DNA of 64,000 bases from Thiotrichaceae bacterium (GTDB taxonomy: Bacteria; Pseudomonadota; Gammaproteobacteria; SZUA-140). The position numbers were made by a program, and so were the translations under genes. The DNA is taken from NCBI GenBank assembly GCA_002401765.2, contig NVTY02000076.1, positions 62,001 to 126,000 of the forward strand, written 5' to 3'. The first letter of the stretch is position 1, and each line of letters starts with the position of its first letter. Below, piece after piece: positions 36,970 to 48,289 of the stretch. Under the pieces are notes generated by a model. It worked only from the letters and a program-made list of their open reading frames with translations, had not been told where the DNA came from and made no database searches.

Positions 36970-38451
36970 ATGAGTGATGAAATACTGGTAAATGTGACGC
37001 CACAGGAGACGCGTGTGGCGGTGGTTGAAAATGGCCTGCTGCAGGAAATCTATATTGAACGTAGCTGTAAGCGTGGTCTGGTGGGGAATATTTATCATGG
37101 CAAGGTGAGCCGGGTATTACCGGGGATGCAGGCGGCATTTATTGATATTGGGCTCGACCGTACTGCCTTTTTGCATGTCTCTGACATTCAGTTGCCTGAG
37201 CGATTGGCGCTGGATGATGAAAGCGCTGGCGCGAAACCTGATGTGCCGATTGAATCGCTGCTGCGCGATGGCCAAAAGGTGATGGTGCAAGTATTCAAGG
37301 ACCCACTGGGTAGCAAGGGTGCGCGGCTGACGATGCAGATCAGTATCCCGTCACGTTATCTTGTATTGATGCCCGCGATGAACCATATTGGTATTTCTCA
37401 AAAAATTGTAGATGAGGAGGAGCGTCTGCGCCTGCGCACGATACTTGAGTCAGGGGTGAGCGATGAGGGCGGCGGCTATATCGCACGTACGGCGGCGGAA
37501 GGTGCAAAGGAGGCCGAAATCCTGGCAGACATGGCTTTTCTGCGTAAGCTGTGGGCATCGGTACAGCAGCCAGAGCAGGCTGCTAAGCCGAGTAGTATTG
37601 CGGTGTTGTATGAAGACCTGCCGTTAGTGCTGCGTATGTTGCGTGATGTACCGACGGCGAAAATCGACAAGATCCGCATCGATTCACGCGAGGCCTACCA
37701 GCGAGCGCTTGAATTTGTCACTCAGCTGATCCCTGAACTAGCACCACGCACCGAACACTATCCGGGTGAACGACCGATCTTTGACCTCTATTCTGTTGAA
37801 GATGAAATTCAGAAGGCGCTTGAACGCACGGTTCAGCTCAAATCGGGTGGTCATCTTTGCATTGATCAGACCGAAGCGATGACCACGGTTGATGTCAATA
37901 CCGGTGCCTTTGTGGGGCATCGTAACCTTGAAGAGACCATTTTTAAAACCAATCTTGAAGCGGCGCAGGCAATTGCGCGTCAGCTGAAGTTGCGCAATCT
38001 GGGTGGCATCATCATCATCGATTTTATTGATATGACGGAAGAAGACCACAAAAAACAGGTGTTGCGCGCACTGGAAAGGGGGCTGGAGAGCGATCGCGCG
38101 AAGAGCTTTATTTGCGATGTCTCACCGTTGGGATTAGTGGAGATGACGCGTAAGCGCACACGTGAAAGTCTTGGGCATATTCTGTGTGAGCCTTGTTCTG
38201 TTTGTAATGGCACGGCTTCAGTAAAGACGCGCGAGACGGTCTGTTATGAAATTTTTCGTGAGTTGATGCGTGAGGCGCGTCAATTCGATGCCACCAAATT
38301 TCTGGTACTTGCCTCTCAGGAGGTGGTGGATATGCTGCTGGACGAGGAGTCGACCAGCGTTGCGGCGCTGGAAGAGTTTATTGGCAAGCCGATTCAGCTA
38401 CAGGTCGAGACGCTCTATACCCAGGAGCAGTTTGATGTGGTGTTGATGTAG
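36970..38451 (+). CDS. rng: Ribonuclease G
   Basis: 493 residues, typical RNase G length (no RNase E C-terminal scaffold). The S1 domain is near residues 35-125 (GNIYHGKVSRVLPGMQAAFIDIG, quoted in part as GNIYHGKVSRVLPGMQ). The catalytic DNase-I-like region is TTVDVNTGAFVG and IIIIDFIDM with the two magnesium aspartates. The zinc-link is CEPCSVCNG. It is an endoribonuclease that matures the 5' end of 16S rRNA and degrades mRNA. It is followed 44 bases later by yhdP. Confidence 0.95.
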   Translation: MSDEILVNVTPQETRVAVVENGLLQEIYIERSCKRGLVGNIYHGKVSRVLPGMQAAFIDIGLDRTAFLHVSDIQLPERLALDDESAGAKPDVPIESLLRDGQKVMVQVFKDPLGSKGARLTMQISIPSRYLVLMPAMNHIGISQKIVDEEERLRLRTILESGVSDEGGGYIARTAAEGAKEAEILADMAFLRKLWASVQQPEQAAKPSSIAVLYEDLPLVLRMLRDVPTAKIDKIRIDSREAYQRALEFVTQLIPELAPRTEHYPGERPIFDLYSVEDEIQKALERTVQLKSGGHLCIDQTEAMTTVDVNTGAFVGHRNLEETIFKTNLEAAQAIARQLKLRNLGGIIIIDFIDMTEEDHKKQVLRALERGLESDRAKSFICDVSPLGLVEMTRKRTRESLGHILCEPCSVCNGTASVKTRETVCYEIFRELMREARQFDATKFLVLASQEVVDMLLDEESTSVAALEEFIGKPIQLQVETLYTQEQFDVVLM

Positions 38452-38495
38452 CCCGAGTGGCTTAATGGCATGGTCGCTTATCGAGCAAAACTATC

Positions 38496-41400
38496 GTGAT
38501 ACGCAGGACTTTAATGAACTGCTGGACGGTGGTGGCGGTCACTATCATGGTGATAGCGCTGTTGGTCAGTGGTGCGCGCCTGCTCCTGCCTTACATGAAT
38601 ACCTTCCACCTTCAAATCGAGAAGCGCATCAGTCAGGCGGTTGGTGCCACCGTTGAGGTGCGCTGGCTTGATGCCTCGTGGCACGGTGCTGGCCCGCAGT
38701 TGAAGCTGCGCGGGGTGCGCGTATTGAGTGGTGAGGTGGAGTTGCTCCATTTTGAAAGTGGCAGCATTGGGCTCAATCTTTTGCAAAGCCTGCGCCATCG
38801 TTCATGGCAGTTGGGTGAGCTGGTTGTCTCTGGGGTTGAATTAGAAATCATGCGTGATGAAGCGGGGGGCATCAGTGTGACTGGTTTTGCGGCAGCTGCA
38901 TCGAATGAATTAAGCGATGAGCAGGCAGCGCGCAAGGCACTCAATGAGCAGGCGCTATTAAACTGGTTATTTTCTCAGCCGCGAATGGTGGTTGAAGCGA
39001 GTGACATTGACTGGCGTGACATGATGCTGGATGGACGTGAGCTACACTTCACGGATGTTAACTTTGAACTGCGTAATCAGGGAGATCGTCACCAGTTAAG
39101 TGGTGAGGCGGTGCTGCCTATCCATCTTGGGCGAACACTCTCCTTTGCGCTAGATATTCGTGGCGCACTGGACAGTGATGATGTTAATGATGGCTGGGAT
39201 GTTGAGGGATATGTCGAGGGTGGCGAGCTTCAAATCGCACAGTGGCTGGAGGGACAGGAGCCTTCGGGTATTCGTGTTGATGATGGTCAGCTTGAAACAC
39301 GCTTATGGTTTGAATGGCGAGATGGCACGATGCAGCGTGTTGACGGTGAGCTGTCGTTACGACAGCTATTGCTGACGCCGATTCAGCGCGCTGTTGACGG
39401 CGACTCGCGTGAGCCAATGAAGATCGACCTGGTGTCGGGTGCCTATGCATGGCAGAGGAACGCGGTGGGATGGTCGTTTAGCATCAATAATTTTATGTTA
39501 GGACGAGAAAATAGGATGTGGCCGCCTAGTCAGCTTCGCATTGCGGCATCAGGCGAGCTTGGTGGTGAGCAGGTGATTGAAGCGAAGCTCGGTTATGCCG
39601 AGATCGACGATCTAAAATCGCTGTTAGTGATGAGTGATGCCATTGATGAATCGCTGCGATCACAGTTGCGATTATTCGCGCCTAGCGGTGTCTTGAGGGA
39701 TAGCTATCTTCATTATCGGCGTGGCTTTGTCGGTGAAGAGAAACGCTATGTGTTAACCAGTCAATTTGAAGATATTGGCATCACTGCGCAGGATAAGTGG
39801 CCTGGCGGGCAAGGGCTTGACGGCACGGTTTTCTTTGATAATAGCGCCGGTGTTCTCGTTTTGGATAGTCAAGATGCGACCGTATCGATGCCACAATTGT
39901 TTCGTGGACCGCTCGCTGTGACTGCGCTACAGGGTGATGTCTACTGGCAATTGAATGAGCAGGGCTGGCAGATTGAGAGCCGTTCACTGCAGTTGCAAAA
40001 CAGTGATATGGCATTGTCGTTGGACTTTGCGCTGAAAAAAGGCAAGAGCGCGGCTGAGATTGCCTTGCTAGCTGAGTTTGAGGCTGCCAGTGTTGCCAAT
40101 ATTTCACATTATCTACCGGTGGGGATTATGTCAAACTCGCTGATTGAGTGGTTGGATCAGGCGATTGTGAATGGCCGCGCTTCTGCCGGACAGGCGATTT
40201 TGTATGGGCCGTTTGATCGCCATTTTCCTTATGATAAGAGCGATGGCCTGTTTGATATTCGTTTTAACCTCATGGATGGGATTCTTGATTACGCGCCGGG
40301 ATGGCCGCGGCTTGAAGAGATAGAGGCCGAGTTAATCTTTGCCGGTGGTGGCATGGAAATTAATGCCGTGGCGGCTAAAACCCTGGGTGCCGATGTGACA
40401 CATGTATCTGTGCATATTGATGATTTTCGTGCACGCCCTGCTTTGTTGGAGATCGATGGGCAGGCGCAGGGACGTACCTATGATGCGTTGGATTTTGTCA
40501 AACGCAGCCCCTTGAATAGACTTTTTGGCGATTTCGTTGACGAGGTAGAGGTGACTGCTGGACGCAGTAAACTGGATTTATCGCTTAAATTACCACTGGC
40601 TGATCAGCCAGCCACAGTGGCTGGTGTGGTGCAATTTGATGGTGCTGATATTTATCTGTCAGCGCGCGCTGTTGATATTCTGGATGTTAATGGGGCGCTG
40701 CAGTTTTCAGAAAAGGGAATCGAGATAACGCAGGCGAAAGCGCGTCTGCTGGGTATGGACAGTATGCTGGATGCTAAAACGATGCCGCTTTCAACCGGGG
40801 GTGCCACCATTTTTACTGCCGTTGGCACGGCTACCGCGGAGGACGTACAGCGCTTGGTTGATGTTCCCTTGTTGCAGCACTTAGAGGGTGATAGCCAATG
40901 GCGGGCAAAATTAACCATTCCAGCGAAGGATGTGGCGACAACGGGTGTTTCCCTGCAAGTAAGCTCTGACTTGAAGGGCATGGCATCAAATTTACCTTAC
41001 CCGCTGGTGAAAGATGCGCAGAAATCTGCTGCCTTTATGTTTGAGACTGTTTTTCCACGTAGTTTGGATGTGCCGTTGACCGTGCAGTATGGCCGTCAAC
41101 TTAACGCGGTGTTTGATCTTGATGAGGGCATGGGATTGCAGCGCGGTGCCATTGCTTTTGGTGGCTTGTTGCCCGTGATGCCGCGCGCGGCATTGATTAG
41201 TCTGTCTGGAAAGCTTGAACACCTTTCGCTGGATGAGTGGATGCCATTTATGAGTGATATCGATAGCGAGGGAGGGGCTAGTGGTGTAAATTCGGCGGCG
41301 GTTGAGATTAAACAACTCAATTTGGAAATCGTTCAATTGTCGGCTTTGGGTTATAATTTTCACTACACCTCGCTAGATTTAACGCAGGCGCTGGGTACTT

Positions 41401-42389
41401 GGCTGGGGCGAATCAGCAGCCATTTGATGGCTGGCAATCTACAGATCCCGCTTGATTTCAAGCGCGGCACGTTGGCATTGGAATTAGATTATCTGATTTT
41501 ACCAGGCGGAGAAGAGCGTGGTGAGGCCGATGTTCAGGTCGAACATGGCACTGATCCACGGCAGTTACCCGCCATGGATATTCATAGTCGCTTTTTTAGT
41601 CATGCTGGGCTGCCTTACGGTCAGCTAACATTGCTAGCGGCACGCGCCCAGAGTGGCCTGCATATTGAGCGGTTGGCATTACGCTCACCATGGATGGCGC
41701 TGTTGGCGAGTGGTGATTGGCAGGTGCTTAATGGCCAGCAATATTCCTCATTTAATATCGGCGTGAATAGTGATGATTTTGGAGGAATGCTGGCGAGACT
41801 TGATGTTGCGGATAGTATTCGCGAGGGAGAAAGCGAGGTAAATATTATCGCGCGTTGGCCTGGTGCGCCGACGGCCTTCGCGCTAGAGCAGCTCAGTGGT
41901 AATATGCAATTTAAAGTAGAAGATGGGCGCTTGTTGGATATTGAGCCGGGGGCGGGAAGGGTCTTTGGTTTGCTGAGCGTGCAGGCATTGCCCCGTCGCT
42001 TGATGTTGGATTTTAGCGATATGTTTAAAAAGGGCTTCAGTTTTGATCGGATGGCGGGTGACTTCGATATTAATGATGGTAATGCGAATACCTCAAATTT
42101 TAGTATTGTGGGGCCGTCAGCATCGATAACAATGGTTGGGCGAGTGGGATTGGCTGCGAAAGATTACGATCAAACTGTGGTTGTTGAGCCTCACGTGGGA
42201 TCGTCACTGCCGGTGGTGGGAGCGGTGGTGAGTAGTCTGGGAACCGGTTTAGTCATATGGGGAGTGCAAAAGTTGTTAAATCTTGATGGTGCTGCGCAGG
42301 TGAAGTACCGTGTTACTGGGCCGTGGGAGGCGCCGGTGGTCTTACGCGAGGGTGAAACACTACCGAGTAGTGTTGACGATGTGCCGTGA
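38496..42389 (+). CDS. yhdP: YhdP-family AsmA-like envelope lipid-transport protein
   Basis: 1297 residues, close to the E. coli protein. One N-terminal membrane helix (about residues 10-30) anchors it in the inner membrane; the long periplasmic part is a repeating beta-strand rod. The end has PVVGAVVSSLGTGLVIWGVQKLL, a hydrophobic stretch typical of the family's C-terminal domain (quoted in part as PVVGAVVSSLGTGLVIWG). YhdP, TamB and YdbH are proposed bridges that carry phospholipids to the outer membrane. Start is GTG at 38496. The retrograde Mla system lies a few kilobases downstream. Confidence 0.93.
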   Translation: MIRRTLMNCWTVVAVTIMVIALLVSGARLLLPYMNTFHLQIEKRISQAVGATVEVRWLDASWHGAGPQLKLRGVRVLSGEVELLHFESGSIGLNLLQSLRHRSWQLGELVVSGVELEIMRDEAGGISVTGFAAAASNELSDEQAARKALNEQALLNWLFSQPRMVVEASDIDWRDMMLDGRELHFTDVNFELRNQGDRHQLSGEAVLPIHLGRTLSFALDIRGALDSDDVNDGWDVEGYVEGGELQIAQWLEGQEPSGIRVDDGQLETRLWFEWRDGTMQRVDGELSLRQLLLTPIQRAVDGDSREPMKIDLVSGAYAWQRNAVGWSFSINNFMLGRENRMWPPSQLRIAASGELGGEQVIEAKLGYAEIDDLKSLLVMSDAIDESLRSQLRLFAPSGVLRDSYLHYRRGFVGEEKRYVLTSQFEDIGITAQDKWPGGQGLDGTVFFDNSAGVLVLDSQDATVSMPQLFRGPLAVTALQGDVYWQLNEQGWQIESRSLQLQNSDMALSLDFALKKGKSAAEIALLAEFEAASVANISHYLPVGIMSNSLIEWLDQAIVNGRASAGQAILYGPFDRHFPYDKSDGLFDIRFNLMDGILDYAPGWPRLEEIEAELIFAGGGMEINAVAAKTLGADVTHVSVHIDDFRARPALLEIDGQAQGRTYDALDFVKRSPLNRLFGDFVDEVEVTAGRSKLDLSLKLPLADQPATVAGVVQFDGADIYLSARAVDILDVNGALQFSEKGIEITQAKARLLGMDSMLDAKTMPLSTGGATIFTAVGTATAEDVQRLVDVPLLQHLEGDSQWRAKLTIPAKDVATTGVSLQVSSDLKGMASNLPYPLVKDAQKSAAFMFETVFPRSLDVPLTVQYGRQLNAVFDLDEGMGLQRGAIAFGGLLPVMPRAALISLSGKLEHLSLDEWMPFMSDIDSEGGASGVNSAAVEIKQLNLEIVQLSALGYNFHYTSLDLTQALGTWLGRISSHLMAGNLQIPLDFKRGTLALELDYLILPGGEERGEADVQVEHGTDPRQLPAMDIHSRFFSHAGLPYGQLTLLAARAQSGLHIERLALRSPWMALLASGDWQVLNGQQYSSFNIGVNSDDFGGMLARLDVADSIREGESEVNIIARWPGAPTAFALEQLSGNMQFKVEDGRLLDIEPGAGRVFGLLSVQALPRRLMLDFSDMFKKGFSFDRMAGDFDINDGNANTSNFSIVGPSASITMVGRVGLAAKDYDQTVVVEPHVGSSLPVVGAVVSSLGTGLVIWGVQKLLNLDGAAQVKYRVTGPWEAPVVLREGETLPSSVDDVP

Positions 42390-42431
42390 ACTGGTGTTCT
42401 CCGCAGCGAAAATAAGGAAGGGTGTGCGTCC

Positions 42432-42527
42432 GTGGATAATAAAAAGAGAGATGGTTATCTTGATGGTGAGAATAAATTGATTCAATTGCGGGAAATTATG
42501 TGGTTGCTTGAAGGGGAATCGTTATGA
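42432..42527 (+). CDS. Possible 31-residue ORF coupled to the nitrilase gene
   Basis: GTG 42432 to TGA 42527, encoding MDNKKRDGYLDGENKLIQLR and 11 further residues. GGAAGGG lies about 10 bases before the start, and its last codons overlap the ATG of the nitrilase gene (TTATGA). It may be a leader peptide coupling translation or simply chance. No recognisable family; hydrophilic and charged, no membrane segment. Confidence 0.25.
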   Translation: MDNKKRDGYLDGENKLIQLREIMWLLEGESL

Positions 42528-43348
42528 GCCGTGTTGCGGCGATACAAATGGCATCGGGGCCTAATGTTGGGGCTAACCTGATAGAGGTAAAGCGATTGAT
42601 AACGCAGGCGGTCGAGAGCGGTGCGGCATTGATCGTTTTGCCTGAAAACTTTGCCATCATGGGTTTGACGGAAGCGGATAAGGTTGGCTTGCGTGAAAAA
42701 GAGGGTGATGGCCCGATTCAGACATTCCTATCGCAGCAGGCGAAGGACAATGGGGTGTGGATTGTGGCTGGCACGATCCCTCTGGAGTCCGGTGATGAAA
42801 ACAGAGTGCGTGCTGCTTGCCTCTTATTTGATGCAGAAGGGCAGCAAGTGGCGCGTTACGATAAGATCCACCTTTTTGATGTGATGCTGGAAGAGAATAA
42901 AGAGAGTTATATCGAATCAGAGACGATTGAAGCCGGTGATAGCTGCATTGTTGTTGATACGCCGTTTGGCCGGCTTGGTATCGCGATTTGTTATGACCTG
43001 CGTTTTCCGGAGCTTTTCCGCGTGCTGTTAGACCAAGGGGTGGACATTATTGCAGTGCCATCTGCCTTTACCGCGATTACCGGGCGTGCCCACTGGGAGA
43101 CGTTGGTACGCGCGCGCGCGATTGAAAATTTAAGTTACGTGATCGCAGCGGCTCAGGGTGGTTACCATGTGAATGGTCGTGAGACCTATGGTGATAGCAT
43201 GATTGTGGATCCTTGGGGCTCAGTGCTGGACCGGCTGCCAAATGGCTCCGGTGTGATTAGTGCAGAGATTGATCCGCTTAGGTTGGCGCAGACGCGCCAG
43301 AATTTCCCGTCAATCTCGCATCGTAAGCTTTTTTGTGAGATAAAATAA
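42524..43348 (+). CDS. Nitrilase-superfamily amidohydrolase (Nit-like)
   Basis: 274 residues. The catalytic triad is Glu41 (LPENFAIMG), Lys114 (YDKIHLFDV) and Cys156 ([12 protein letters not shown]), all intact. The local motifs match the Nit1/YbeM group, which repairs deaminated glutathione by hydrolysing it to 2-oxoglutarate and Cys-Gly. Other omega-amidases are possible. It lies between yhdP and tldD, a position seen in many Gammaproteobacteria. GAAGGGGA upstream is the ribosome-binding site. Confidence 0.9.
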   Translation: MSRVAAIQMASGPNVGANLIEVKRLITQAVESGAALIVLPENFAIMGLTEADKVGLREKEGDGPIQTFLSQQAKDNGVWIVAGTIPLESGDENRVRAACLLFDAEGQQVARYDKIHLFDVMLEENKESYIESETIEAGDSCIVVDTPFGRLGIAICYDLRFPELFRVLLDQGVDIIAVPSAFTAITGRAHWETLVRARAIENLSYVIAAAQGGYHVNGRETYGDSMIVDPWGSVLDRLPNGSGVISAEIDPLRLAQTRQNFPSISHRKLFCEIK

Positions 43349-43376
43349 TGAACCATCAACAAGGATATGTGAACGG

Positions 43377-44831
43377 ATGAATATACCCATGGATGCTTCG
43401 ATTGATAGCGTAGCGCAGCAGCTGCTCGCGCCGAGTGGTCTGGATATGAATAATCTGGAGCAGGTACTAGCAAGTATCATGACGCATGATGTCGATTATG
43501 CCGACCTCTATTTTCAGGCGAGCCGTTTTGAGTCCTGGACGCTGGAAGATGGCATCGTCACCGACGGTGTGCATAGTGTTGAGCAGGGTGTTGGGGCGCG
43601 TGCGGTGAGTGGTGAAAAGAGTGGTTTTGCCTATTCGGATGAAATTGCTCTGTCTCCATTGCAGGAAGCGGCGACAGCGGCACGCGCGATTGCACGCCAG
43701 GGGCAAGACAAAGGGGTCAAGGCGTGGACGCGCAGCGCGGGGCATCGTCTTTATCTGCCGACCGATCCGCTGGGCAGCCTGGGAGATAAAGCGAAAGTTG
43801 AGTTGCTGGAAATGCTGGACCGTGAGGCGCGTCAGTTTGATCCCCGCGTTAAAGAGGTGATTGCATCACTCGCCGGTGGTTATGATTCGATTTTACTGGC
43901 CGCCACTGATGGTACCCATGCGGCTGATGTGCGCCCACTGGTGCGCTTGAATGTGAGCGTGATTGTTGAGCAGGATGGACGTCGTGAGCAGGGCAGCGCA
44001 GGTGGCGGTTGTCGCCGTGATTATCAATACTTTATTGATGAAGATCGCGGCATTGGCTATGCCAAAGAGGCGGTGCGTCAGGCGCTGGTTAACCTGGAAG
44101 CGAAGCCGGCACCGGCAGGCACGATGCAGGTGGTGCTAGGTTCTGGTTGGCCCGGTATCTTGTTGCATGAAGCGATTGGCCACGGCCTTGAAGGAGACTT
44201 CAATCGTAAAGGGACCTCGGCATTTTCGGGTTGTGTCGGAGAGCGAGTGGCCTCTGATCTTTGCACCGTGGTGGATGACGGTACGCTGGAGCATCGTCGT
44301 GGCTCGTTGAATGTGGATGATGAAGGGGTGCCGTCTGAAAACACTGTACTGATCGAAAAGGGCGTCCTCAAAGGCTATATGCAGGACAAGCTCAATGCGC
44401 GTCTGATGGGGGTTGCATCAACCGGTAATGGGCGTCGTGAATCTTATGCGCATCTACCGATGCCGCGTATGACCAACACTTATATGCTACCGGGACAGCA
44501 TGCACCGGAAGAGATTATCGCATCGGTTAAAAATGGTCTCTATGCAGTGAATTTTGGTGGTGGACAGGTGGACATTACCTCTGGCAAGTTTGTCTTCTCT
44601 GCCAGTGAAGCCTACATGATCGAAGATGGCAAAATTACTTATCCTGTTAAAGGGGCAACCTTAATCGGTAATGGTCCAGATGTATTGCAACGTGTGACCA
44701 TGGTCGGCAATGACCTTGCGCTAGACCCCGGTGTCGGCACCTGCGGCAAAGAGGGGCAGAGTGTACCGGTGGGCGTTGGTCAGCCAACGCTGCTGGTGGA
44801 TGGCCTCACGGTGGGAGGGACTGACGTATGA
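43377..44831 (+). CDS. tldD: Metalloprotease TldD
   Basis: 484 residues. The zinc site [11 protein letters not shown] lies at about residue 264, characteristic of the active subunit of the TldD/TldE heterodimer. [14 protein letters not shown]-type glycine-rich and [10 protein letters not shown] segments are also family features. The complex digests unfolded peptides and, in some hosts, matures peptide antibiotics such as microcin B17 or degrades the CcdA antitoxin. The stop overlaps the pmbA start by 4 bases. An AAGGAT-like site precedes the ATG. Confidence 0.95.
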   Translation: MNIPMDASIDSVAQQLLAPSGLDMNNLEQVLASIMTHDVDYADLYFQASRFESWTLEDGIVTDGVHSVEQGVGARAVSGEKSGFAYSDEIALSPLQEAATAARAIARQGQDKGVKAWTRSAGHRLYLPTDPLGSLGDKAKVELLEMLDREARQFDPRVKEVIASLAGGYDSILLAATDGTHAADVRPLVRLNVSVIVEQDGRREQGSAGGGCRRDYQYFIDEDRGIGYAKEAVRQALVNLEAKPAPAGTMQVVLGSGWPGILLHEAIGHGLEGDFNRKGTSAFSGCVGERVASDLCTVVDDGTLEHRRGSLNVDDEGVPSENTVLIEKGVLKGYMQDKLNARLMGVASTGNGRRESYAHLPMPRMTNTYMLPGQHAPEEIIASVKNGLYAVNFGGGQVDITSGKFVFSASEAYMIEDGKITYPVKGATLIGNGPDVLQRVTMVGNDLALDPGVGTCGKEGQSVPVGVGQPTLLVDGLTVGGTDV

Positions 44832-46165
44832 GCCACGATATAATAAAAGATCAGGCATCACTGGAGTCTGTCGCCGCGCAAGTACTAGAACTGGCGAAGG
44901 CGCAGGGGGCTAGCGCCGCTGAGGCCGCGCTGAGTGAAGAGCTAGGCTTGTCCGTTAATGTACGTCTTGGTGATGTTGAGACGATTGAGTTTAATAAAGA
45001 CAAAGGCCTTGGCATTACGGTCTATTTTGGTCAGCGTAAAGGCACCGCGAGTACCGGTGATTTTTCAACGGGAGCGCTGGAAGATGCGGTGCGCGCTGCG
45101 TGCAGCATTGCCACTTTTACTGCGGAAGACCCCTATGCGGGGCTGGCCGATGCCGATCGCATGGCGACCGAGATCCCCGATCTTGATCTTTATTACCCGT
45201 GGGATGTGTCACCGGAAACAGCGATTGAGTTGGCCACTGAATGTGAAGATGCGGCGCGTGGATACGATGAGCGCATCTCGAATTCTGAAGGCGCGAGTCT
45301 CTCCAGCCATGAAGGAACGCGCGTTTACGCCAACAGCCATGGTTTTATGGGTGGTTACTCAACCTCGCGTCACAGCATGAGTTGCAGTGTGATCGTTGAA
45401 GACGACAACGGCATGCAGCGTGATTACTGGTATTCAGTCGCACGTGATCGGCATGACCTTGAGGCGGCCGCAGCGATTGGCGAAAAGACGGCAGCAAGAA
45501 CATTACAGCGTCTCGGTGGCCGGCGCATTGATACCTGCAAGGTACCCGTGTTGTTTTCTGCCGATGTTGCGGGCAGCTTGGTATCGCATATGATCTCTGG
45601 CATTCGTGGCGGTTCACTTTATCGCAAATCTTCTTTTTTACTGGATAAGTTGGGCGAACAAATTTTCCCAGCGTTTGTTCACATTCACGAACGCCCGCAT
45701 ATGAAAAAAGTACTCGGTAGTGCACCATATGATAGCGAAGGTGTTGCGACCTATGAGCGAGACCTGGTGCGTGATGGCGTCTTACAGAGTTACGTACTGG
45801 ATAGTTACTCGGCGCGTAAGCTGAAGATGGAAAGTACCGGCAATTCAGGTGGCGTACACAATGTGCTGATTGAGCCAGGTGAACTGGATCAAGCGGCGCT
45901 ACTGCGTGAGATGGGCACGGGACTGTTGGTCACGGAACTGCTGGGGATGGGGGTGAACATCGTGACCGGTGATTACTCCCGTGGTGCGGCTGGCTTTTGG
46001 GTTGAAAATGGCGTGATCGCCTATCCGGTGGATGAAATCACCATCGCCAGCCATCTGGGTGATATGTTTATGCAGCTACAGGCGGTCGGCAATGATATTG
46101 ATCATCGCAGTAACATCAAGTGTGGTTCGCTGCTGATCGATGCGATGACCATCGCAGGTTCGTAG
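44828..46165 (+). CDS. pmbA: TldE/PmbA, non-catalytic partner of TldD
   Basis: 445 residues. Same fold as TldD but lacking the HExxxH motif, as expected for PmbA (TldE). Landmarks are [39 protein letters not shown] and [16 protein letters not shown]. It forms the protease cage with TldD. The tldD and pmbA genes are usually unlinked in E. coli; here they overlap by ATGA, guaranteeing balanced translation. It is followed 27 bases later by mlaF. Confidence 0.95.
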   Translation: MSHDIIKDQASLESVAAQVLELAKAQGASAAEAALSEELGLSVNVRLGDVETIEFNKDKGLGITVYFGQRKGTASTGDFSTGALEDAVRAACSIATFTAEDPYAGLADADRMATEIPDLDLYYPWDVSPETAIELATECEDAARGYDERISNSEGASLSSHEGTRVYANSHGFMGGYSTSRHSMSCSVIVEDDNGMQRDYWYSVARDRHDLEAAAAIGEKTAARTLQRLGGRRIDTCKVPVLFSADVAGSLVSHMISGIRGGSLYRKSSFLLDKLGEQIFPAFVHIHERPHMKKVLGSAPYDSEGVATYERDLVRDGVLQSYVLDSYSARKLKMESTGNSGGVHNVLIEPGELDQAALLREMGTGLLVTELLGMGVNIVTGDYSRGAAGFWVENGVIAYPVDEITIASHLGDMFMQLQAVGNDIDHRSNIKCGSLLIDAMTIAGS

Positions 46166-46192
46166 TTTTTAATTAAATTGATCACTTTCTCC

Positions 46193-47008
46193 ATGGCGAA
46201 TACAAAAAACAATCTGGTTGAAGCGCGTGGGCTGACCTTTCAGTTCGGTTCGCGCACCATCTTTGACGGCATCGATCTCGATTTGCAGCGTGGCAAGGTG
46301 ACGGCGATTATGGGGCCGAGTGGCACCGGTAAAACGACACTGCTGCGTTTGATCGGCGGCCAAATTCGCCCCACCGCAGGCACTCTCCATGTGGATGGTC
46401 AAAATGTGCCGGGTCTATCGCGGCGAGACCTATTCGAGTTGCGGAAACGCATGGGGATGCTTTTTCAGAGTGGTGCATTGCTGACCGATCTCTCGGTGTT
46501 CGACAATGTTGCCTTTCCGCTGCGTGAGCATTCTGGCTTGCCAGAGACAATGGTGCGTGACCTGGTGTTGATGAAACTAGAGGCCGTCGGGTTACGCGGT
46601 GCACAGCGACTGATGCCAAGTGAACTGTCGGGTGGCATGGCGCGACGGGTGGCATTGGCACGCGCGATTGCGCTGGATCCGATGATGATTATGTATGACG
46701 AACCTTTTACCGGGCAGGACCCAATCTCAATGGGCGTGTTGGTTAAATTGATTCGTAATTTGAATGAAGTGCTGGGGTTGACCAGCATTATCGTCTCACA
46801 CGATGTTGCCGAGACCGCCGCGATTGCGGACTATATCTATGTGCTGTCGCAAGGCAAGGTGGTGGGGCATGGGACGCCGCATGAACTACATCAATCAGAG
46901 TCCGAATGGGTGCGCCAGTTTATGAACGGGGCGCCAGATGGGCCGGTGCCATTTCATTACCCTGCTGCTGATTATGCCGCAGAATTACTGTCACGAGAGG
47001 GATCTTGA
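46193..47008 (+). CDS. mlaF: Phospholipid ABC transporter ATPase MlaF
   Basis: 271 residues from ATG 46193. Walker [14 protein letters not shown], signature [14 protein letters not shown], Walker [13 protein letters not shown], switch SHDVAET. With MlaE, MlaD and MlaB it forms the inner-membrane Mla complex handling phospholipids. The signature alanine-rich LSGGMARR is characteristic of MlaF-type ATPases. The stop overlaps the mlaE start (TGATG). There is no clear ribosome-binding site; upstream is AT-rich. Confidence 0.95.
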   Translation: MANTKNNLVEARGLTFQFGSRTIFDGIDLDLQRGKVTAIMGPSGTGKTTLLRLIGGQIRPTAGTLHVDGQNVPGLSRRDLFELRKRMGMLFQSGALLTDLSVFDNVAFPLREHSGLPETMVRDLVLMKLEAVGLRGAQRLMPSELSGGMARRVALARAIALDPMMIMYDEPFTGQDPISMGVLVKLIRNLNEVLGLTSIIVSHDVAETAAIADYIYVLSQGKVVGHGTPHELHQSESEWVRQFMNGAPDGPVPFHYPAADYAAELLSREGS

Positions 47009-47787
47009 TGGCGATTTTTCAGCAGTTGGGAAGTCGCACGCTGGCATTTTTTCAGCGTCTGGGCCGTGCCAATATTTTTTTATGGGCGGTGCTATGTGGT
47101 ATGCCGGGTCTCATATTCCGCCTGCGGCTATTGATTCAGCAGGTCTTTTCGGTTGGTGTATTATCGCTGGTGATCATCGTGGTGGCGGGGCTATTTGTTG
47201 GCATGGTGCTGGGCCTGCAGGGGTATTACACGCTGGTTGATTTTGGCGCCGAGGATTCGCTCGGTGTGATGGTGGCGCTATCATTGGTACGAGAACTTGG
47301 GCCAGTAGTGGCTGGGCTGTTGTTTGCAGGGCGCGCTGGTTCGGCGTTGACTGCTGAGATCGGTTTAATGAAAGCGACCGAGCAACTCTCCGGGATGGAG
47401 ATGATGGCGGTTGATCCCATAAAAAGAATCATTGCGCCGCGTTTTCTCGCGGGCGTCTTGTCGATGCCGTTACTGGCCGCGATCTTTAGCGCGTTAGGTG
47501 TGATGGGCGGTTATCTTGCCGGGGTGGGTTTGTTGGGCGTTGACGAAGGTGCCTTCTGGTCTCAAATGCGCAGTAGTGTCGACTTTAATGACGACATTAT
47601 GAGCGGCATAATCAAGAGTATTGTGTTTGGCGCGGTGGTGACATGGATTGCTGTTTTTGAAGGCTATGATGCAGTGCCGACCTCCGAAGGGGTGAGTCGT
47701 GCCACCACACGTACGGTGGTGCATGCCTCGTTGGCAGTGCTGGGGCTCGATTTTCTCTTGACTGCCCTGATGTTTGGCGAAGTATAA
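47008..47787 (+). CDS. mlaE: Phospholipid ABC transporter permease MlaE
   Basis: 259 residues from ATG 47008, with GAGAGGGA upstream. About five membrane helices plus an interfacial helix. The conserved permease block is [41 protein letters not shown] (given in parts), which couples to MlaF. The C-terminus has [21 protein letters not shown]. It forms the MCE-type transporter dimer. The next gene begins 28 bases downstream. Confidence 0.95.
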   Translation: MAIFQQLGSRTLAFFQRLGRANIFLWAVLCGMPGLIFRLRLLIQQVFSVGVLSLVIIVVAGLFVGMVLGLQGYYTLVDFGAEDSLGVMVALSLVRELGPVVAGLLFAGRAGSALTAEIGLMKATEQLSGMEMMAVDPIKRIIAPRFLAGVLSMPLLAAIFSALGVMGGYLAGVGLLGVDEGAFWSQMRSSVDFNDDIMSGIIKSIVFGAVVTWIAVFEGYDAVPTSEGVSRATTRTVVHASLAVLGLDFLLTALMFGEV

Positions 47788-47815
47788 AAAAAGTTTGGGA
47801 TTAAAGGATGTTGAT

Positions 47816-48289
47816 ATGCAAAACACACGACTAGTTGAGATATCGGTGGGGATCTTCGTCGCAGCGGGCATCGCGGCGTTCTTTATGTTGGGACTGAAAG
47901 TCAGTAACTTCAATGCCTTTTCTGATGTCGACGGCTATGAGGTACGCGCTCAGTTTGAGAATATTGGCGGCCTTAAGGTGCTCTCTTCTGTTAGCGTGGG
48001 CGGGGTGAAGATTGGCCGAGTGACGTCGATCGCTTTTGATCAGGAAGATTATGAAGCGGTTGTCACGATGGCGATTGACCCACAATACAACCGCCTGCCG
48101 ATGGATACCTCCGCGAGTATATTCACCTCGGGCCTACTGGGTGAGCAATATGTCGGTTTTGAACCGGGTGGTGAAGAGGCGTTCCTGCAAGAGGGCGATA
48201 CGATCTTCTTGACTCAGTCCGCGATTGTGCTGGAGCAGGTGATTGGCCAGTTCATGTTTAGCAAGGCGTCGGAGGGGGCGGGCGAGTAA
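47816..48289 (+). CDS. mlaD: Phospholipid-binding MCE protein MlaD
   Basis: 157 residues from ATG 47816, with AAAGGATG upstream. One membrane helix at residues about 8-28, then a single MCE domain (about 35-115: VRAQFENIGGLKVLSSVSVGG, quoted in part as VRAQFENIGGLKV; SGLLGEQYVGFEPG) and a C-terminal helix ending IGQFMFSK, which in E. coli packs into the hexamer's central channel. The stop overlaps the start of the TolC-family gene by one base. It sits in the inner membrane facing the periplasm. Confidence 0.95.
   Translation: MQNTRLVEISVGIFVAAGIAAFFMLGLKVSNFNAFSDVDGYEVRAQFENIGGLKVLSSVSVGGVKIGRVTSIAFDQEDYEAVVTMAIDPQYNRLPMDTSASIFTSGLLGEQYVGFEPGGEEAFLQEGDTIFLTQSAIVLEQVIGQFMFSKASEGAGE

Noticed and set aside
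38465-38656. 63-codon frame between rng and yhdP
   Set aside because: It overlaps the start of yhdP in another frame and shows no family features.
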